A DNA stretch of 64,000 nt from contig JAECUM010012969.1 in the NCBI GenBank assembly GCA_016617855.1, positions 1-64,000 of the forward strand, written 5' to 3'. Positions 32,517 through 42,784 of this stretch are shown one piece after another. The notes under the pieces are model-generated. The model was not told the origin of the DNA. It ran no database searches and saw nothing but the letters and a program-made list of their open reading frames with translations. Each line of letters opens with the position of its first letter. Within the stretch, counting starts at the first letter, position 1. The DNA is from Megalonaias nervosa (lineage: Eukaryota > Mollusca > Bivalvia > Unionida > Unionidae). Position numbers and translations under genes: made by a program.

Positions 32517-34719
32517 ATGGAAATAGGATGTCAGAATGATAAAAGTAGTATGGAGACAATCTCAGTAAGTACCCCATTGCATAATGACATACATATAATT
32601 GATATGAAACTAAATACTAAAGGTTTTAACATAGGTCACTTAAATGTACAAGGTATAGTGGGAAAATCTGACCAAATTAAGTTAATGTTGTCTTCCAAGG
32701 AAAATAATATACATGTTTTTGGACTTGCTGAAACAAAATTAATTGCTAACCACAATGATAATCTATTTCACTGTCAAGGCTACAATAAATCTTTACGCAG
32801 GGACAGAGAGACAGCAGGGGGAGGTCTTGTTGTATACATTAGGGAAGATGTAAATGCAGAAAGGCGACCTGACTTGGAGTCTCATGAAATTGAGAATATT
32901 TGGGTGGAAATTTCTCAACATAATGTAAAATCATTCCTAGTTGGTTTCATTTATAGGCCACCTTCCTCCAAAGCAATTTGGAATGATAACATTTTGAAAC
33001 AAATGGAAAATGTTCTTGCACAGATGAAAGAAACATATATACTCTGCGATATAAATAAGGACCTACTCAATACTCAAATTAGGAACAACTGCATGGAATT
33101 TATTGAATCATTAGGCCTAGTCCAGCTGGCAAATGAGCCCACAAGGGTAACAGAAATATCAAGCACTCTTATTGATCAGATTTATACCAACCTACCAAAA
33201 AATGTGGCTTATGTTAATGTACTGAATGTTGGGCTTAGTGGTCACTATCCTACTTTTTGACAAGAAAGGTTAATTGCAGAGAAATACAAAAAATGCATGC
33301 AAAACTATCACTCACAGATCGTTAAAATTTTTTAATGAAGAACAATTTCTCAATGACCTATGTAAAGTTCCATGGAATATAATCCAAAATTTTGATGACA
33401 CAGATGAAGCTCTGAGGGTGTGGACTGACTTATTTATAGATGTAGTCTCTAAGCATGCACCACTCAAAGTACATCAAGTAAAGTATGAAATCCAACCTAA
33501 TTGGCTTACTACTGAAATCCTAGATGCTGTGAAAACATGAGACCAATTCAAGGTTATGGGGAACCATGCACAACATAAAGCATGGAGAAATAAAATAACA
33601 AGTATCATTAAAAAAGCTAAAAATACTTATTATCAATCAATGCTTGAAAACAAAAAAGAGCAACACAAACTCCATTTGGAAAGTCTTTAATAAACTCATT
33701 GGGGGAATATACAAAGATTGAACAAAAAATTCACTCACTTCTGGTAAATGACACCACAGTCACTGATGACACTGACATTGCAAATGTTTTCAAAGATTTT
33801 TTCACCAACATTACCACAAAGTTAAAAGACCCAGTGATAGAAAACAACTTTAATGAACTGAAAAAGTTCTGCAGCAGCAACATCGCTAAGAAGGTATGTT
33901 TCTCTACCTCACCTGTATGAAAATACTTTGTTAAAAAATGTTTCAGTGAACATGATACCAAGAATGCTACAGGACTTGATCAGATTGGTCCACAACTCAT
34001 GATAACTTCTGCCTCAGCTATAATTTCTGATAGCATAACATTTATAATCAATTTAAGTATTGCAACCTCATCTGTCCCCAAAATATGGAAAACTGCAAAA
34101 GTAATGCCTATTCATAAATCTGGTTCTAAGGATGATGCTGATAACTACCAGCCAATCTCAATACTACCAAACTTGTCAACATGTCTATGACGCGTGTCAT
34201 ATTTAACCAAACACTTGCTGTTACATGTTAATCAATCAGGCTTTAGACAGAAACAGTCATGTGAGACTGCCTTGATCTCCCTAACTGATAAATGGCTTCA
34301 AGCACTTGGTCAAGGTAGAATAATAGGATCTGTATTTATAGATTTCAGGAAGGTTTTTGACATGGTGGATCACGAAATCCTTTTGAAGAAACTGAAAATT
34401 TACCAATTTGATGAAAGCACAATTAGATGGTTTACTTCATACTTAAGTGAGAGAACACGACATGTTTATATAAATAATGTTCTGTCTAAGCCTGGAACAA
34501 TTAGATATGGAATACCACAAGGCTCAATTCTAGGTCCATTATTGTTTATACTGTTTATTAATGACCTACCACTTTTACTAAGGGACTCAATTTCATGTAC
34601 AGATCTCTATGCAGATGATACGACATTGTCAGACATCCAAAACACAAAGCATGAACTAGAAATTTCTTTACAGGATGCCCTAAACAGACTGGACAACTGG
34701 TGCACATGCAATAGTAGTT
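32517..34719 (+). pseudogene. LINE ORF2: AP endonuclease and reverse transcriptase (broken)
   Basis: From ATG 32517 the first frame (to 33260) shows an AP-type endonuclease: NIGHLNVQGI, AETKL, GLVVYIRED, YRPPSSK, and at the end SGHYPTF (the S-G-H-Y active-site block). Two short frames cover the linker. Then from 33999 comes the RT: VMPIHKSGSKDDADNYQPIS, DFRKVFDMVDHEILLKKL, GIPQGSILGPLLF and the catalytic LYADDTTLS near 34610. Breaks lie at about 33258, 33538, 33918 and 34190. The frame ends artificially at 34719 where the element is cut. Endonuclease and RT together would nick and prime at the target. Confidence 0.85.
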
Positions 34720-35215
34720 AATGGGGAAAATATAGGGTCTATGGGGTCTGAGTGTTAAATTTGCTAGTTTGCACTATGGGGTCTATGGAACTTTAACATG
34801 GGTGGGACTGTCTATGGTCAATGGGAATTTAGCATGGGGAATGTATAGCGACAATGGATTAGGACTGTCTAGGATCTATAGGAATTGAACAGGGGTGATG
34901 TCATGGTGCTGGACACTGGCAACAATACTGCAAGTGGCTGACCTCAATCGGGCAGAACAGTGTGGCAAGGGACTGACCTGAATACGCATTACTCTAGGGA
35001 CAATAGAAACATGTACGGAGACATAGACTGTATAGGGACAAGGGGAACTGAACATAAGGAATGTATAGCGACAATGGATTGGGTTTGTCTAGGGACAAGG
35101 GGAATTGAACATGGGACTATCGAGGGACCAAGGGACCTTGAATATGGATGGGCCTGTCTAGGGACAATGGGGAAATGGTATTGGGTCTGTCTAGGGACAA
35201 GAATGGTAGGGGCCA
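34720..35215. repeat. Degenerate tandem repeats (GGGACAAGGGGAATTGAACATGG type)
   Basis: A G-rich plus-strand unit recurs, with forms such as CTGTCTAGGGACAAGGGGAA and ATGGGGTCTATGG. The spacing is irregular, about 35-60 bases, with at least eight copies. It begins exactly where the LINE is cut. Related phrases appear again near 36,940-36,970 and near 62,230-62,260. Confidence 0.7.
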
Positions 35216-35269
35216 AACACAACAGAGACAGAGACAGACATATACTAAAACAAGCCCGAGATTTATATA

Positions 35270-36402
35270 CAGTCCTACCCACTTATATCGACATCACTTA
35301 TGTCGACAAGCCGCCTATTTCGACAAAAAAGCAAAGTCCCGGTCCCTTGGTCTACTATTACTACCAAAATTGTCATGCTTATGTCAACGTCGAGGTAAAA
35401 AAATAAACGTACATGTCGACAGAAGCCCTTGGTCCCAGCTTGAACAAATCCTTTGTTTTCTAATCATTTATATCGACAAGCTGCCAGTTCCGACCCATAC
35501 TTTGTTCAACAATTAGTTGATCTTGCTACCAGGCTAATTTTCTTGCCTAATTATTTATGTCGGCAAGTGGCCAGTTCCGTCCTGTATACTTTATTCAACA
35601 ATTAATTGATCTTGCCGCCAGGCTTTAATGTCGCGGTTGGATAAAAAAAACAGGCTTTTGTTTGGTCCTATAAAGTTGGCCTCTCACGGCAACTTAAATA
35701 AAAGCAATGAATCTGATCGATTCTTTTCATTTTCCAAAGTGATCGGTGATTAAAACAATATTGTATTGTAGGAATAATTTTCTTTTAATACCTCATTAGC
35801 ATGTGTCAATGTATACAATATTATGCCTTCATTAATCATATCAGTCGCATATCTCTTGTTCGCTTTTATGTACTTTTCACGATGACATCTGTAACTAAAT
35901 ACATGTACATGTACTGTTTAAACCAACTTGTTGACAGGTTTTCATTTCCATGTGTATAGCCCCATCCCCTTGGTAGCCACAATAAGATGGGAACAGACTG
36001 ACCAAAATCTAGGCCAATTTAAGTACATGTACTTGAAGCATGTAAATAACAACTATGCAACCATGTGCTAATTCCGATATTGAATATCGTAGTGAATGTT
36101 TTTCGTATCAGGATGTGACCGATGCAATATTTTATTGTGGATTTTATTACACAAAGGTAACCAAAATTTAATTTGTCAATATACAAGTGTATTTCACACT
36201 GGTTTTGTCTTCATGTATTCAAATTTTCCATTGTTTGTTTTCTCAAAGTGTAAATACTACTCACTGACGACAGGTCACCCCTTACTGACAAATTTAACTT
36301 GTATCTTTTTTCAGCCCCCCCCCCCAACACTTATCACGACATCCGCCTATGTCGATGATATTTCCGCTGGCGCAAGGATGTCGACATAAACGGGTAGGAC
36401 TG
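35270..36402. mobile_element. Non-autonomous pogo/Tigger-like DNA transposon, 1.13 kb
   Basis: Terminal inverted repeats: CAGTCCTACCCACTTATATC at the left pairs with the end CATAAACGGGTAGGACTG, with the match extending into TATGTCGACAT. A TA dinucleotide flanks both ends (35268-35269 and 36403-36404). CAGT...ACC termini with TA duplication are typical of the pogo/Tigger branch of Tc1/mariner. The interior has further subterminal copies of TTATRTCGACA and no transposase frame, so it depended on an enzyme from elsewhere. Confidence 0.85.
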
Positions 36403-36594
36403 TATTAAGCATTACCTAGACCTGAAATTATGTTGGCAGTGTTCATAAATTTGCATAATTGTAATGATGCTATAAATAGCTATAATCAAGGAAAAGACCA
36501 ACGCCAAAATGGATGTGACTAAAAGTAATGCTAAAATTACTAAATTGTTCCAGAATTTAACAGAGACTAAAGATATCCCTGAACATTAGGTTAC

Positions 36595-36830
36595 AATGGA
36601 TAAACCTAGTATATATGTATAGTCTCAACTTGTGTGACGATCATGGAGAAACACCCATGTATCTATTTATAGCTACAACCTGTGGAAATTCCTATGAAAA
36701 ACCCACTATCTATTTATAGTCACAACTTGTGGAAATTCCTTTTGTAAAATGCTAGTATCTATTTATAGCTACAGCATGTGGAAATTTCTTTGGAAAAACC
36801 CAAGTCTATATTTAGAGCCTCAAAATTTCT
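36595..36830. repeat. Tandem repeats of about 55 bp
   Basis: Four units share TATCTATTTATAG, then YACARCNTGTGGAAATTYCT and AAAACCCA. The first starts near 36600 and the last, more divergent, ends near 36830. Confidence 0.8.
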
Positions 36831-36973
36831 AGCTTTAATGATGTCACTGTACTGGACACTAGGAGAATAATGGCAACAGTATTGCAAGTGGCTGACCTGA
36901 ATATGCACTACTGTAGGCAGGTAGGTAGGTGAAATGAATTTGATAGGGACAAAGGGAGTTTTATAGGGACAAA

Positions 36974-36978
36974 TAAAG

Positions 36979-37028
<50 letters not shown>

Positions 37029-37107
37029 TTTTGTTAAGGGATAAGTTTTTTGTTGAGGGAAAAAACAAACACATTGAGTAGGGACAAGGTTTGTTTTTGT
37101 TAAGGAA

Positions 37108-37154
<47 letters not shown>

Positions 37155-37637
37155 GCACACACACACAAAAGTACACACACACAAATGTATGCACACATAC
37201 ACAAACAAAAATACTCAAATGTACACGTATGCACACAAACAAAAATATACAACACGCATACATGCACAAATGTGCACGCACACAAAAATGCACACACATA
37301 CATATGCACATGCACACAGACACGCACACTCACACACATACATGCATGCAAACAAACAAAAACACACACACACACACACACACACAAACACTTTTGTTTA
37401 GGGATAAGTGGTTTTTGTTAAGGGAAAAACAAACACAAACACATACAAGCATATGCATGCACACATACACACACACACAAAAACATATGCACATGCACAC
37501 AAACAAAAATACACATACACAACAAAATGTACATGCATGTGCACAAACACAAATACACACAAACATATACACAGACAAACATAAGCGCATGCACACAAAC
37601 AAAAATACACACACACACGTATGCACATGCACACAAT
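36974..37637. repeat. Long CA-rich microsatellite block
   Basis: Perfect (CA)n runs at about 36975-37025, 37110-37150 and 37363-37386 are embedded in degenerate CA-rich sequence such as CACAAACAAAAATACACA. Frames on both strands here are artefacts of the repeat. The block ends directly at the truncated edge of the second virus remnant. Confidence 0.95.
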
Positions 37638-38022
37638 GACATCAAAGGAAACCATTTAGGAGCCTGGACGGACGAGCACCCCAACAACAAGATTCTAAGT
37701 TTTGCTAGTGGCAGTCCCAAAAATTATGGTTACGAATATTGGGACCAAGGAGAAGTGCATATTGACTCTAAATCATCGCACCAGTCAAGTGGTGAACATT
37801 GGTGTGTTGAAAGAAGCCTTGCAGTCTGGAGAAGATCAAGATTTTAAAGTGACCACCTATCACCCTCTCAAGATCGTATGTTTAGCCACACACCAAATCG
37901 GCAGTCGGCCTTTGGAAAAAGTGTATCAAATTGTGTACCAGACGCAAGTGCGACTTCCCAACCACTTCACTTTGTCATATGGATACACTGGTATAAAAAA
38001 AAAAATGGTTCCAAGACGATAG
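37636..38022 (+). pseudogene. C-terminal part of a protein-primed family B DNA polymerase (second virus remnant)
   Basis: Two overlapping frames carry ILSFASGSPKNYGYEY, then after a frame change near 37760 LTLNHRTSQVVNIGVLKEAL, and finally VRLPNHFTLSYGYTG. A K-N-Y-x-Y block followed by such a Thr-Leu-Asn stretch is what I recognise from the C-terminal end of Polinton/adintovirus-type polymerases, past motif C. The rest of the gene is missing; the break lies at the CA-rich block. The sequence differs from the polymerase of the provirus at 1-4 kb and there is no helicase attached. It defines the left edge of a second, unrelated element on the plus strand. Confidence 0.65.
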
Positions 38023-38034
38023 CCATGAACAAAA

Positions 38035-38358
38035 AGGAAGACTTCAACACAGCAAGAATTGATCGAGGGATCCACTGTGAACTACAAGTTCAAACAATAC
38101 AATTTTCCTGTCTTCTTGCCTGACTATTTTGATTGTGCCAGTTGATTGGAAATGTTTTTAAAATGGCCCACAGATAGGGAAGGATTACCTACTGTGAATG
38201 TTTTAGCTAAAACAGGATTTGTGTACTTGGGACCTGAGACTGGATTGGGATACGAAGTACAGTGTTCCAGCTGTGGTCTGAGGTCGCATATGGATCGATA
38301 TATCTATAAAGATTCAGCTATTCTAGAACATACTCGATGGTCTCTGCACTGTCGTTGA
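38035..38358 (+). pseudogene. BIR-domain protein, copy 1 (inhibitor-of-apoptosis type)
   Basis: The frame includes FPVFLPDYFDC, an in-frame TGA at 38143-38145, then FLKWPTDREG, TGFVYLGPETGLGYEVQCSS and a zinc-site pattern C-x2-C-x18-H-x6-C ending RWSLHC. This is a BIR (baculovirus IAP repeat) fold: a Trp-Pro near the start, aromatic-Gly, then CCHC ligands. BIR proteins of animal DNA viruses bind or block caspase-pathway proteins. The spacing between the second Cys and His is two longer than usual. The start is not certain. It is followed by a second, intact-core copy with the same RWSLHC ending, so the pair arose by duplication. Confidence 0.65.
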
Positions 38359-38512
38359 CTTTCTATGGCCTTTCCACCCATCACACTACAGTACCTGTAT
38401 GAAGGTACCTTAGAGAAGGTAGTACTGTTGTTCAGGAAGAAAAAAAGGAAGACTTCCAAAACTAGTCATAAAAAAGGGAAGATATACAAGCTCGAGACTT
38501 CATTACAACTAG

Positions 38513-38520
38513 TATAAAAA
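38513..38520 (+). promoter_or_regulatory. TATA box before the second BIR gene
   Basis: TATAAAAA, 56 bases ahead of the ATG at 38576, in AGTATAAAAAGGG. The same arrangement occurs before other genes of this element. Confidence 0.5.
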
Positions 38521-38575
38521 GGGAAAACATCCAAGCCCAACAGTTCAATGTGACTACTATTGCCAAGCGAAAAAG

Positions 38576-39358
38576 ATGAATCCTTTTAAACAGACACCAT
38601 TCAAGTTCGGTGATTCTCAAGTGGAGTGCAATGCTGTGCCTTGTGATGGCAGGGATGCCGTGCGCTATGACCTCAGCGATTCAGTACCCCATCATGGTAA
38701 CTTTACTATGACTACTACTACTACAATACCTACCATGGAAAGTGATGCTGTGCGTGTCAAACCTGATGGATGTGAAAGCTATGCCACTCGTTATCATGGA
38801 CTCTTTACTGGTTTTCATGGTCGATGTCATCCTCCACATGAAACCATGCAGCTACCACCCAACGGATGTCATCCATGCCTGAGAAAAACTACTGTGGGTT
38901 TCACCGTACCCTCATCAAAATGAACCTGTGAAAGAAGAATATTCGTTCCCTGTGCATTTGTCTGAATACTGCGACTTTGAAAGTCAATTCCAAACCTTCC
39001 AAGGAAAATGGCCTAAATATCTGGAAGAACCTACCCTTGAAGAATTAGCCAGAGCCAGATGTATCTACTTGGACGCAGGTGATAAAGTCAAGTGCTTCAG
39101 TTGCGGTGTGTCACTACACCAGTGGGAACAGAAAGATTCTGCCTACCTGGAACATGCTCGATGGTCTCTGCACTGTCACTACCTACCTTTAGTGGGATGA
39201 CCTCAGTAATCTCGTGAGGGATACTTTACAAGAGAACATTCGTGGTTTGCCTGTGGAGTTCAGAGAATGCATTTACCGAGAGTTGGTCAAAATACAAGTG
39301 AAACGCAAACTCAAAATCATTTCTGCATTTTTAAACTATGCTCTTTTCCAAAGTAAAT
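38576..39358 (+). pseudogene. BIR-domain protein, copy 2, with N- and C-terminal extensions
   Basis: From ATG 38576 a 115-residue polar segment (Thr-rich centre, many Cys and His) runs to a stop at about 38921. A frame change near 38915 enters the BIR domain (about 38930-39190): SFPVHLSEYCDFES, FQGKWPKYLEEP, RCIYLDAGDKVKCFSC and EHARWSLHC. The zinc site is a textbook C-x2-C-x16-H-x6-C. Another frame change near 39195 leads to a helical C-terminal segment (DLSNLVRDTLQENIRGLP) ending at about 39358. In adintovirus-like elements BIR proteins are accessory genes thought to delay host cell death. A TATA box precedes it. Confidence 0.65.
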
Positions 39359-39373
39359 GAAGACTGAATATGG

Positions 39374-39718
39374 GAAGATACTACTTCAGTCACAAATATA
39401 AATGAGGCTATTGGCTATGACCCAGTGATTCCTGATTCTTGGAGGACACTATTTTCATCACTTCCAACAAAAGAGGGTATAAAAGCTTGCTACCATGCCA
39501 TGACCTTTATCATTCGTGATACAACAATTGCCGTGGAAGGAGATCAATAACAGTATTCAGACTATGGTGGATTACCAACTCTTTTTCCGAGACCTGTATC
39601 CAATGAATTTGGGTCATCGTGTGGTGTGTGTCTTAGTGACTTCCTTTCTGGGATTTCATTTACCAGCCGATTCCTGGTGGGCTCCTTACCAACTGTACTG
39701 TGACTTACCACCAAAAAC
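39374..39718 (+). pseudogene. Unrecognised broken gene of the second virus remnant
   Basis: Two overlapping plus-strand frames: the first (to about 39548) includes IGYDPVIPDSWRTLFSSLPT and IKACYHAMTFIIRDT. The second (39516-39722) includes MVDYQLFFRDLYPMNLGHRV and an aromatic-rich tail with SWWAPYQLYCDLP. A frame change near 39530 would link them. No family is recognised. A TATAAAA motif lies at 39478-39484, inside the first frame, so a later start for a shorter protein is also possible. It may be a host-interaction or virion gene. Confidence 0.3.
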
Positions 39719-40132
39719 ATGAGTTTGGTACCTTTAAATGTATACAAGAGACTCATTCTGTTAGAAGCCTTGCGCTTTCATCTCGATACTTCTTGACCTC
39801 TACAGGAAAAAAAGATTCGTCAACTTTTAGCCACTGTAAATGTTTACGAAGATGTGTGTGTAGCTTGTGACTTACACCCTCACTGCCCAGATGTATGTGA
39901 CTGGAAAAATTTGGGTTTCGAGGCTTGGAGAAAAGAAGTGGCAAACTATGCCCAAGATTTAAACCTGTGTTTGCCACAGCGTCAGAAGAAGAACCCAACA
40001 CTGAGGAAAAACACTCCATTCAGGACAGGACCATCACTGACATGGACATCCCCAAAAGGCCATTCAGGGAGGACTGCTGTGTGTGACTGTACCAAGTGTA
40101 CAGCCTCTAAGAACATTACAAACTGTCCCTAG
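39719..40132 (+). pseudogene. Cys-rich protein of the second virus remnant, one internal stop
   Basis: A single frame from ATG 39719 to the stop at 40130-40132, interrupted by a TGA at 39794-39796. Residues after the stop include VNVYEDVCVACDLHPHCPDV, then WKNLGFEAWRKEVANYAQDL, a basic linker and CDCTKCTASKNITNCP. The spacing of Cys and His pairs (CVAC...HPHC, CDCTKC) suggests a metal site. No family is recognised. An AATAAA signal at 40280-40285 lies about 150 bases after the end. Confidence 0.4.
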
Positions 40133-40301
40133 AACACCATGCCTTCGTCACCAAAAATGTTGTACAGTGACTTGTTTATATTCCACTTTGATCATTTTGA
40201 TGTGTATTTTATCGATATACTTTATTTGACTTGTATGTATTTTTGTCTTTCGTGTTCCATTTTAAAATAATGTTTTTGAAATAAACGTGTCCTGAAAAAA
40301 G

Positions 40302-40308
40302 TATAAAA
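40302..40308 (+). promoter_or_regulatory. TATA box before the packaging ATPase gene
   Basis: TATAAAA, 48 bases before the ATG at 40356, in AGTATAAAAACTC, in the short gap between two plus-strand genes. Confidence 0.55.
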
Positions 40309-40355
40309 ACTCTTGTCTTGTCTGTCTTCGTTTCAAAAGTGACATTCCCTGCACT

Positions 40356-40996
40356 ATGGCTGCCTCTGCTGTCTCTGCTCCACTTCTTCCACTTTCAAAG
40401 TCATCTACGAAAACTTAGTTTGTGTTAGTTGGGAGGCCTTGTATCTTTGTAATCCCTTTAACATGGTAATTGCTGGACCAAGCAGTTCAGGCAAAACCAA
40501 ATTTGTCAAATATCTGATCAAACATAAACATCATTTATCGATCGTCCACCTCAACGTATCGTGTTACAAAGAGTGGCAATTGGCATACAGTCTCTTCCAA
40601 GAAAGTCAAGGCGATTCCATTGTGTTTGTGGAAGGCATTCCTGGCGAAAATGACAGGATTGTGTCTGACCCCAGTAAAACACATCTGATTATCTTCGACG
40701 ACATGTTAGAAGAAGACAAAGAAGAAATTAAACTGTGGTTTATGTGCAAATGGCATCATCGTAATGCCAGTGTCATTTACACTACCCAAAATTTGTTTCA
40801 ACAAAATAAAGCCCATCGCACCATCAGTCTCAATGCTCATTACATGGTCTTGTTTAAAAGCCCTAGAGATAAATTGCAAGTGTTAGCCAAACAGTTAGGA
40901 ACTCCTTGGCTGACTCATGCATACGACAATGCCACTCAAAACCCTCACACCTATTTACTCGTGGATTTAAAACCCACAACCCCAGATTGTTTGTGA
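40356..40996 (+). pseudogene. Packaging ATPase (A32/FtsK-HerA type)
   Basis: The main frame (from about 40390 to TGA 40994-40996) has a Walker A GPSSSGKT, a hydrophobic strand and Walker B HLIIFDDMLEE, and a C-terminal part with VIYTTQNLFQQNKAHRTISL and MVLFKSPRDKLQVLAKQLG. This arrangement is that of the genome-packaging ATPases of Polinton/adintovirus-like elements, which pump viral DNA into the capsid. The ATG at 40356 is in a different frame from the ATPase, so a frame change lies between 40360 and 40400; the ATPase domain itself has no stop. Length (about 200 residues) is at the short end for the family. It is the best preserved gene in this remnant. Confidence 0.75.
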
Positions 40997-41078
40997 TCTC
41001 ATACCGATCTGTTTCACCATTGGTGCCAATATGGAGGGCCAGTCGTGAACACGACCCCATTGACTTAACAAAGAAATC

Positions 41079-41086
41079 TATAAAAA
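41079..41086 (+). promoter_or_regulatory. TATA box after the ATPase gene
   Basis: TATAAAAA about 20-45 bases upstream of the candidate starts of the next gene, in the same context as the boxes at 38513 and 40302. Confidence 0.45.
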
Positions 41087-41098
41087 CCTCAGACACTT

Positions 41099-41875
41099 TT
41101 GGTCTGTCTCACACATCATCAAGATGACATCCCTTCAGTCTCATCATCCAGTCAAATTGATTTGTGCCTTGTACAGCATCAGTCGCGAAAAAATCCACAA
41201 ATACGTGCTCATGTCTCAGAAGCGAGTCTCAAAAAGGTCTTACAATGGTTTATGGTGACAGCTCATCAATTACTACAAGGCATCATTTGCATTCCACTTC
41301 AAACCAAACACTTTTTTAAGAGAAACAAAGTAGCCTTGACGTAACTGGCAGATCCCTGTACTGACACTCAAACCAAAAAGCAAATCATTTTGAAACATGG
41401 ACGTAGCAGTTCTCTAGGAGGTGTCATCATTCACTCCCTCTTAAAATGGGATCCCAATTCCCCCAAAGTCATACCCAAGAAAAAAGTCACTCCCCAACAC
41501 AAAGGTATCCAGAATAAAAAGAGCAGTGGTGTCAATACCAGGTCACAACCTCAGAAAAAGAAAAGTCCTCAGAAAAGACCTCAGAAAACGGCTTCTACCT
41601 GCAAGAGAGGCACTTCGGTCAGAATGCAACCTTACATCCCCAAGCCACGACCTACAGTGACGGTGACCGCGTCTCCAGTAGCCTCAGGTTCTTCCACTTC
41701 TCCGTTGCTGGTGACGCCAGCCAAATCCAATTTGACACCCGTTCTGCCCCATTTGATGAAAAAACAGAAACCCGTATCTCCAGGAACTTCTTCTCCAGTG
41801 GTGACATCCTCCACCTCTTTAGCTGCTGCGGCAGCTGCTTACAAAGTACCTGCTCCCAAAATCAAAAGTCCATGA
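41099..41875 (+). pseudogene. Basic virion-type protein, one internal stop
   Basis: A frame of about 258 codons ends at TGA 41873-41875 with one in-frame TAA at 41342-41344. Before the stop it contains AHVSEASLKKVLQWFMVTAH and a following Lys-rich run; after it comes TKKQIILKHGRSSSLGG. This order (helix, then a short basic helix, then a Gly-containing loop) recurs beside capsid genes in Polinton/adintovirus-like elements. The second half is extremely rich in Lys, Pro, Ser and Thr (KKKSPQKRPQKTASTCKRG) with an Ala run near the end. This resembles the core proteins that condense viral DNA. The match to a family is by pattern only. Confidence 0.45.
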
Positions 41876-42000
41876 GAGATCGGGCATGTTACAGAGTTTA
41901 CTGGATTTATCCAAGCAAGAACTGTCCCAATTTAACCCATTGCAAACCGCCCCATGACATGTGATGCCTGTCATCAAGTTGATACGACGTAAAGACAATC

Positions 42001-42622
42001 AATGGCGACGCATTCCACTATAAAAAAGGCTTGGGGCAAAGGATGGGTATCAGTGTTACTGTGTTTTTGTGCTCCTGAATGCCAAAAGATGTCCCCTAAA
42101 AGAAGTGCACACAACCACCATCGTCATTCTCCTGTCCAAAAAGGAAAAGGAAAAAGAAAAGGACAATCTTGTCATTTAACCCGGCATCCGAAAAAAATGC
42201 TTAGCCAAGCATCGATATCTACTCCTGAAAAGACCACATCATCCAAAGAAAAAGAGGAGCAACCAAAGAGGAGGATTATTTTGCGATATAGTAAAAGAGG
42301 TTGTCAAAAAGTCTGGTCTAAAACTCTTTGACCTACTCCAAAAATACACCCACAAAAAATAAGATAAAAGGACATGTGCCAAGTCATTGACGTCGGTGTA
42401 TTTTGTGTGTGCCCCAGAACAAACATAGATGTCACCCCCCAGAAGCCATCCCTCTTCAACTCCCAAAGGAAAGAAAAAGAAATAACTGCCTCCTTGTTTA
42501 GCCGAACATTGGGATGTGTTGTCCGTCCTGTCCAAAGTACCTACACTAATGCAAAAACAAATCATTCAAACTCCCTCCAAAGATGTCATCGATACCGTGT
42601 GCCAATGTATTTCATATAATCA
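42001..42622 (+). pseudogene. Decayed end of the second virus remnant
   Basis: Overlapping broken frames with strongly basic composition. One frame near 42240-42360 contains GGLFCDIVKEVVKKSGLKLF. Another near 42510-42620 contains VLSKVPTLMQKQIIQTPSKD and ends CQCISYNHNH. They look like pieces of small basic virion proteins related to the gene at 41.1-41.9 kb. At least four frame changes or stops lie between them. A TATAAAAAA motif lies at 42019-42027. I see no virus-like sequence beyond about 42.62 kb. Confidence 0.35.
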
Positions 42623-42784
42623 CAATCATAGAGACACTAAATAAAAAAGATATCAAATTTCTGTTTTTCAAAATTCAATGATATGTAAAGTGCAGTCTTA
42701 GATAAATGCAGATTTATTTTATTCTCAATAATTCAGTGGAAGTTTGAAGGTGAAGCAAGTGCCATTAGTTTTTATCTTTGCATA

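Larger units (their letters stand above)
30560..34719 (+). mobile_element. LINE with esterase-type ORF1, 3'-truncated
   Basis: This is the longest copy of the LINE family in the window. It carries ORF1 (30663-32345) and ORF2 (endonuclease plus reverse transcriptase, 32517-34719). It stops abruptly after the palm domain at LDNWCTC and runs straight into degenerate tandem repeats, so the 3' third and the tail are gone. The 5' limit is not visible; the value is set just ahead of ORF1. It is inserted in the receptor intron in the opposite direction. Confidence 0.8.

Noticed and set aside
36759..37720. Many long frames on both strands made of Cys/Val or Thr/His
   Set aside because: They are translations of the CA-rich microsatellite block and carry no independent coding signal.
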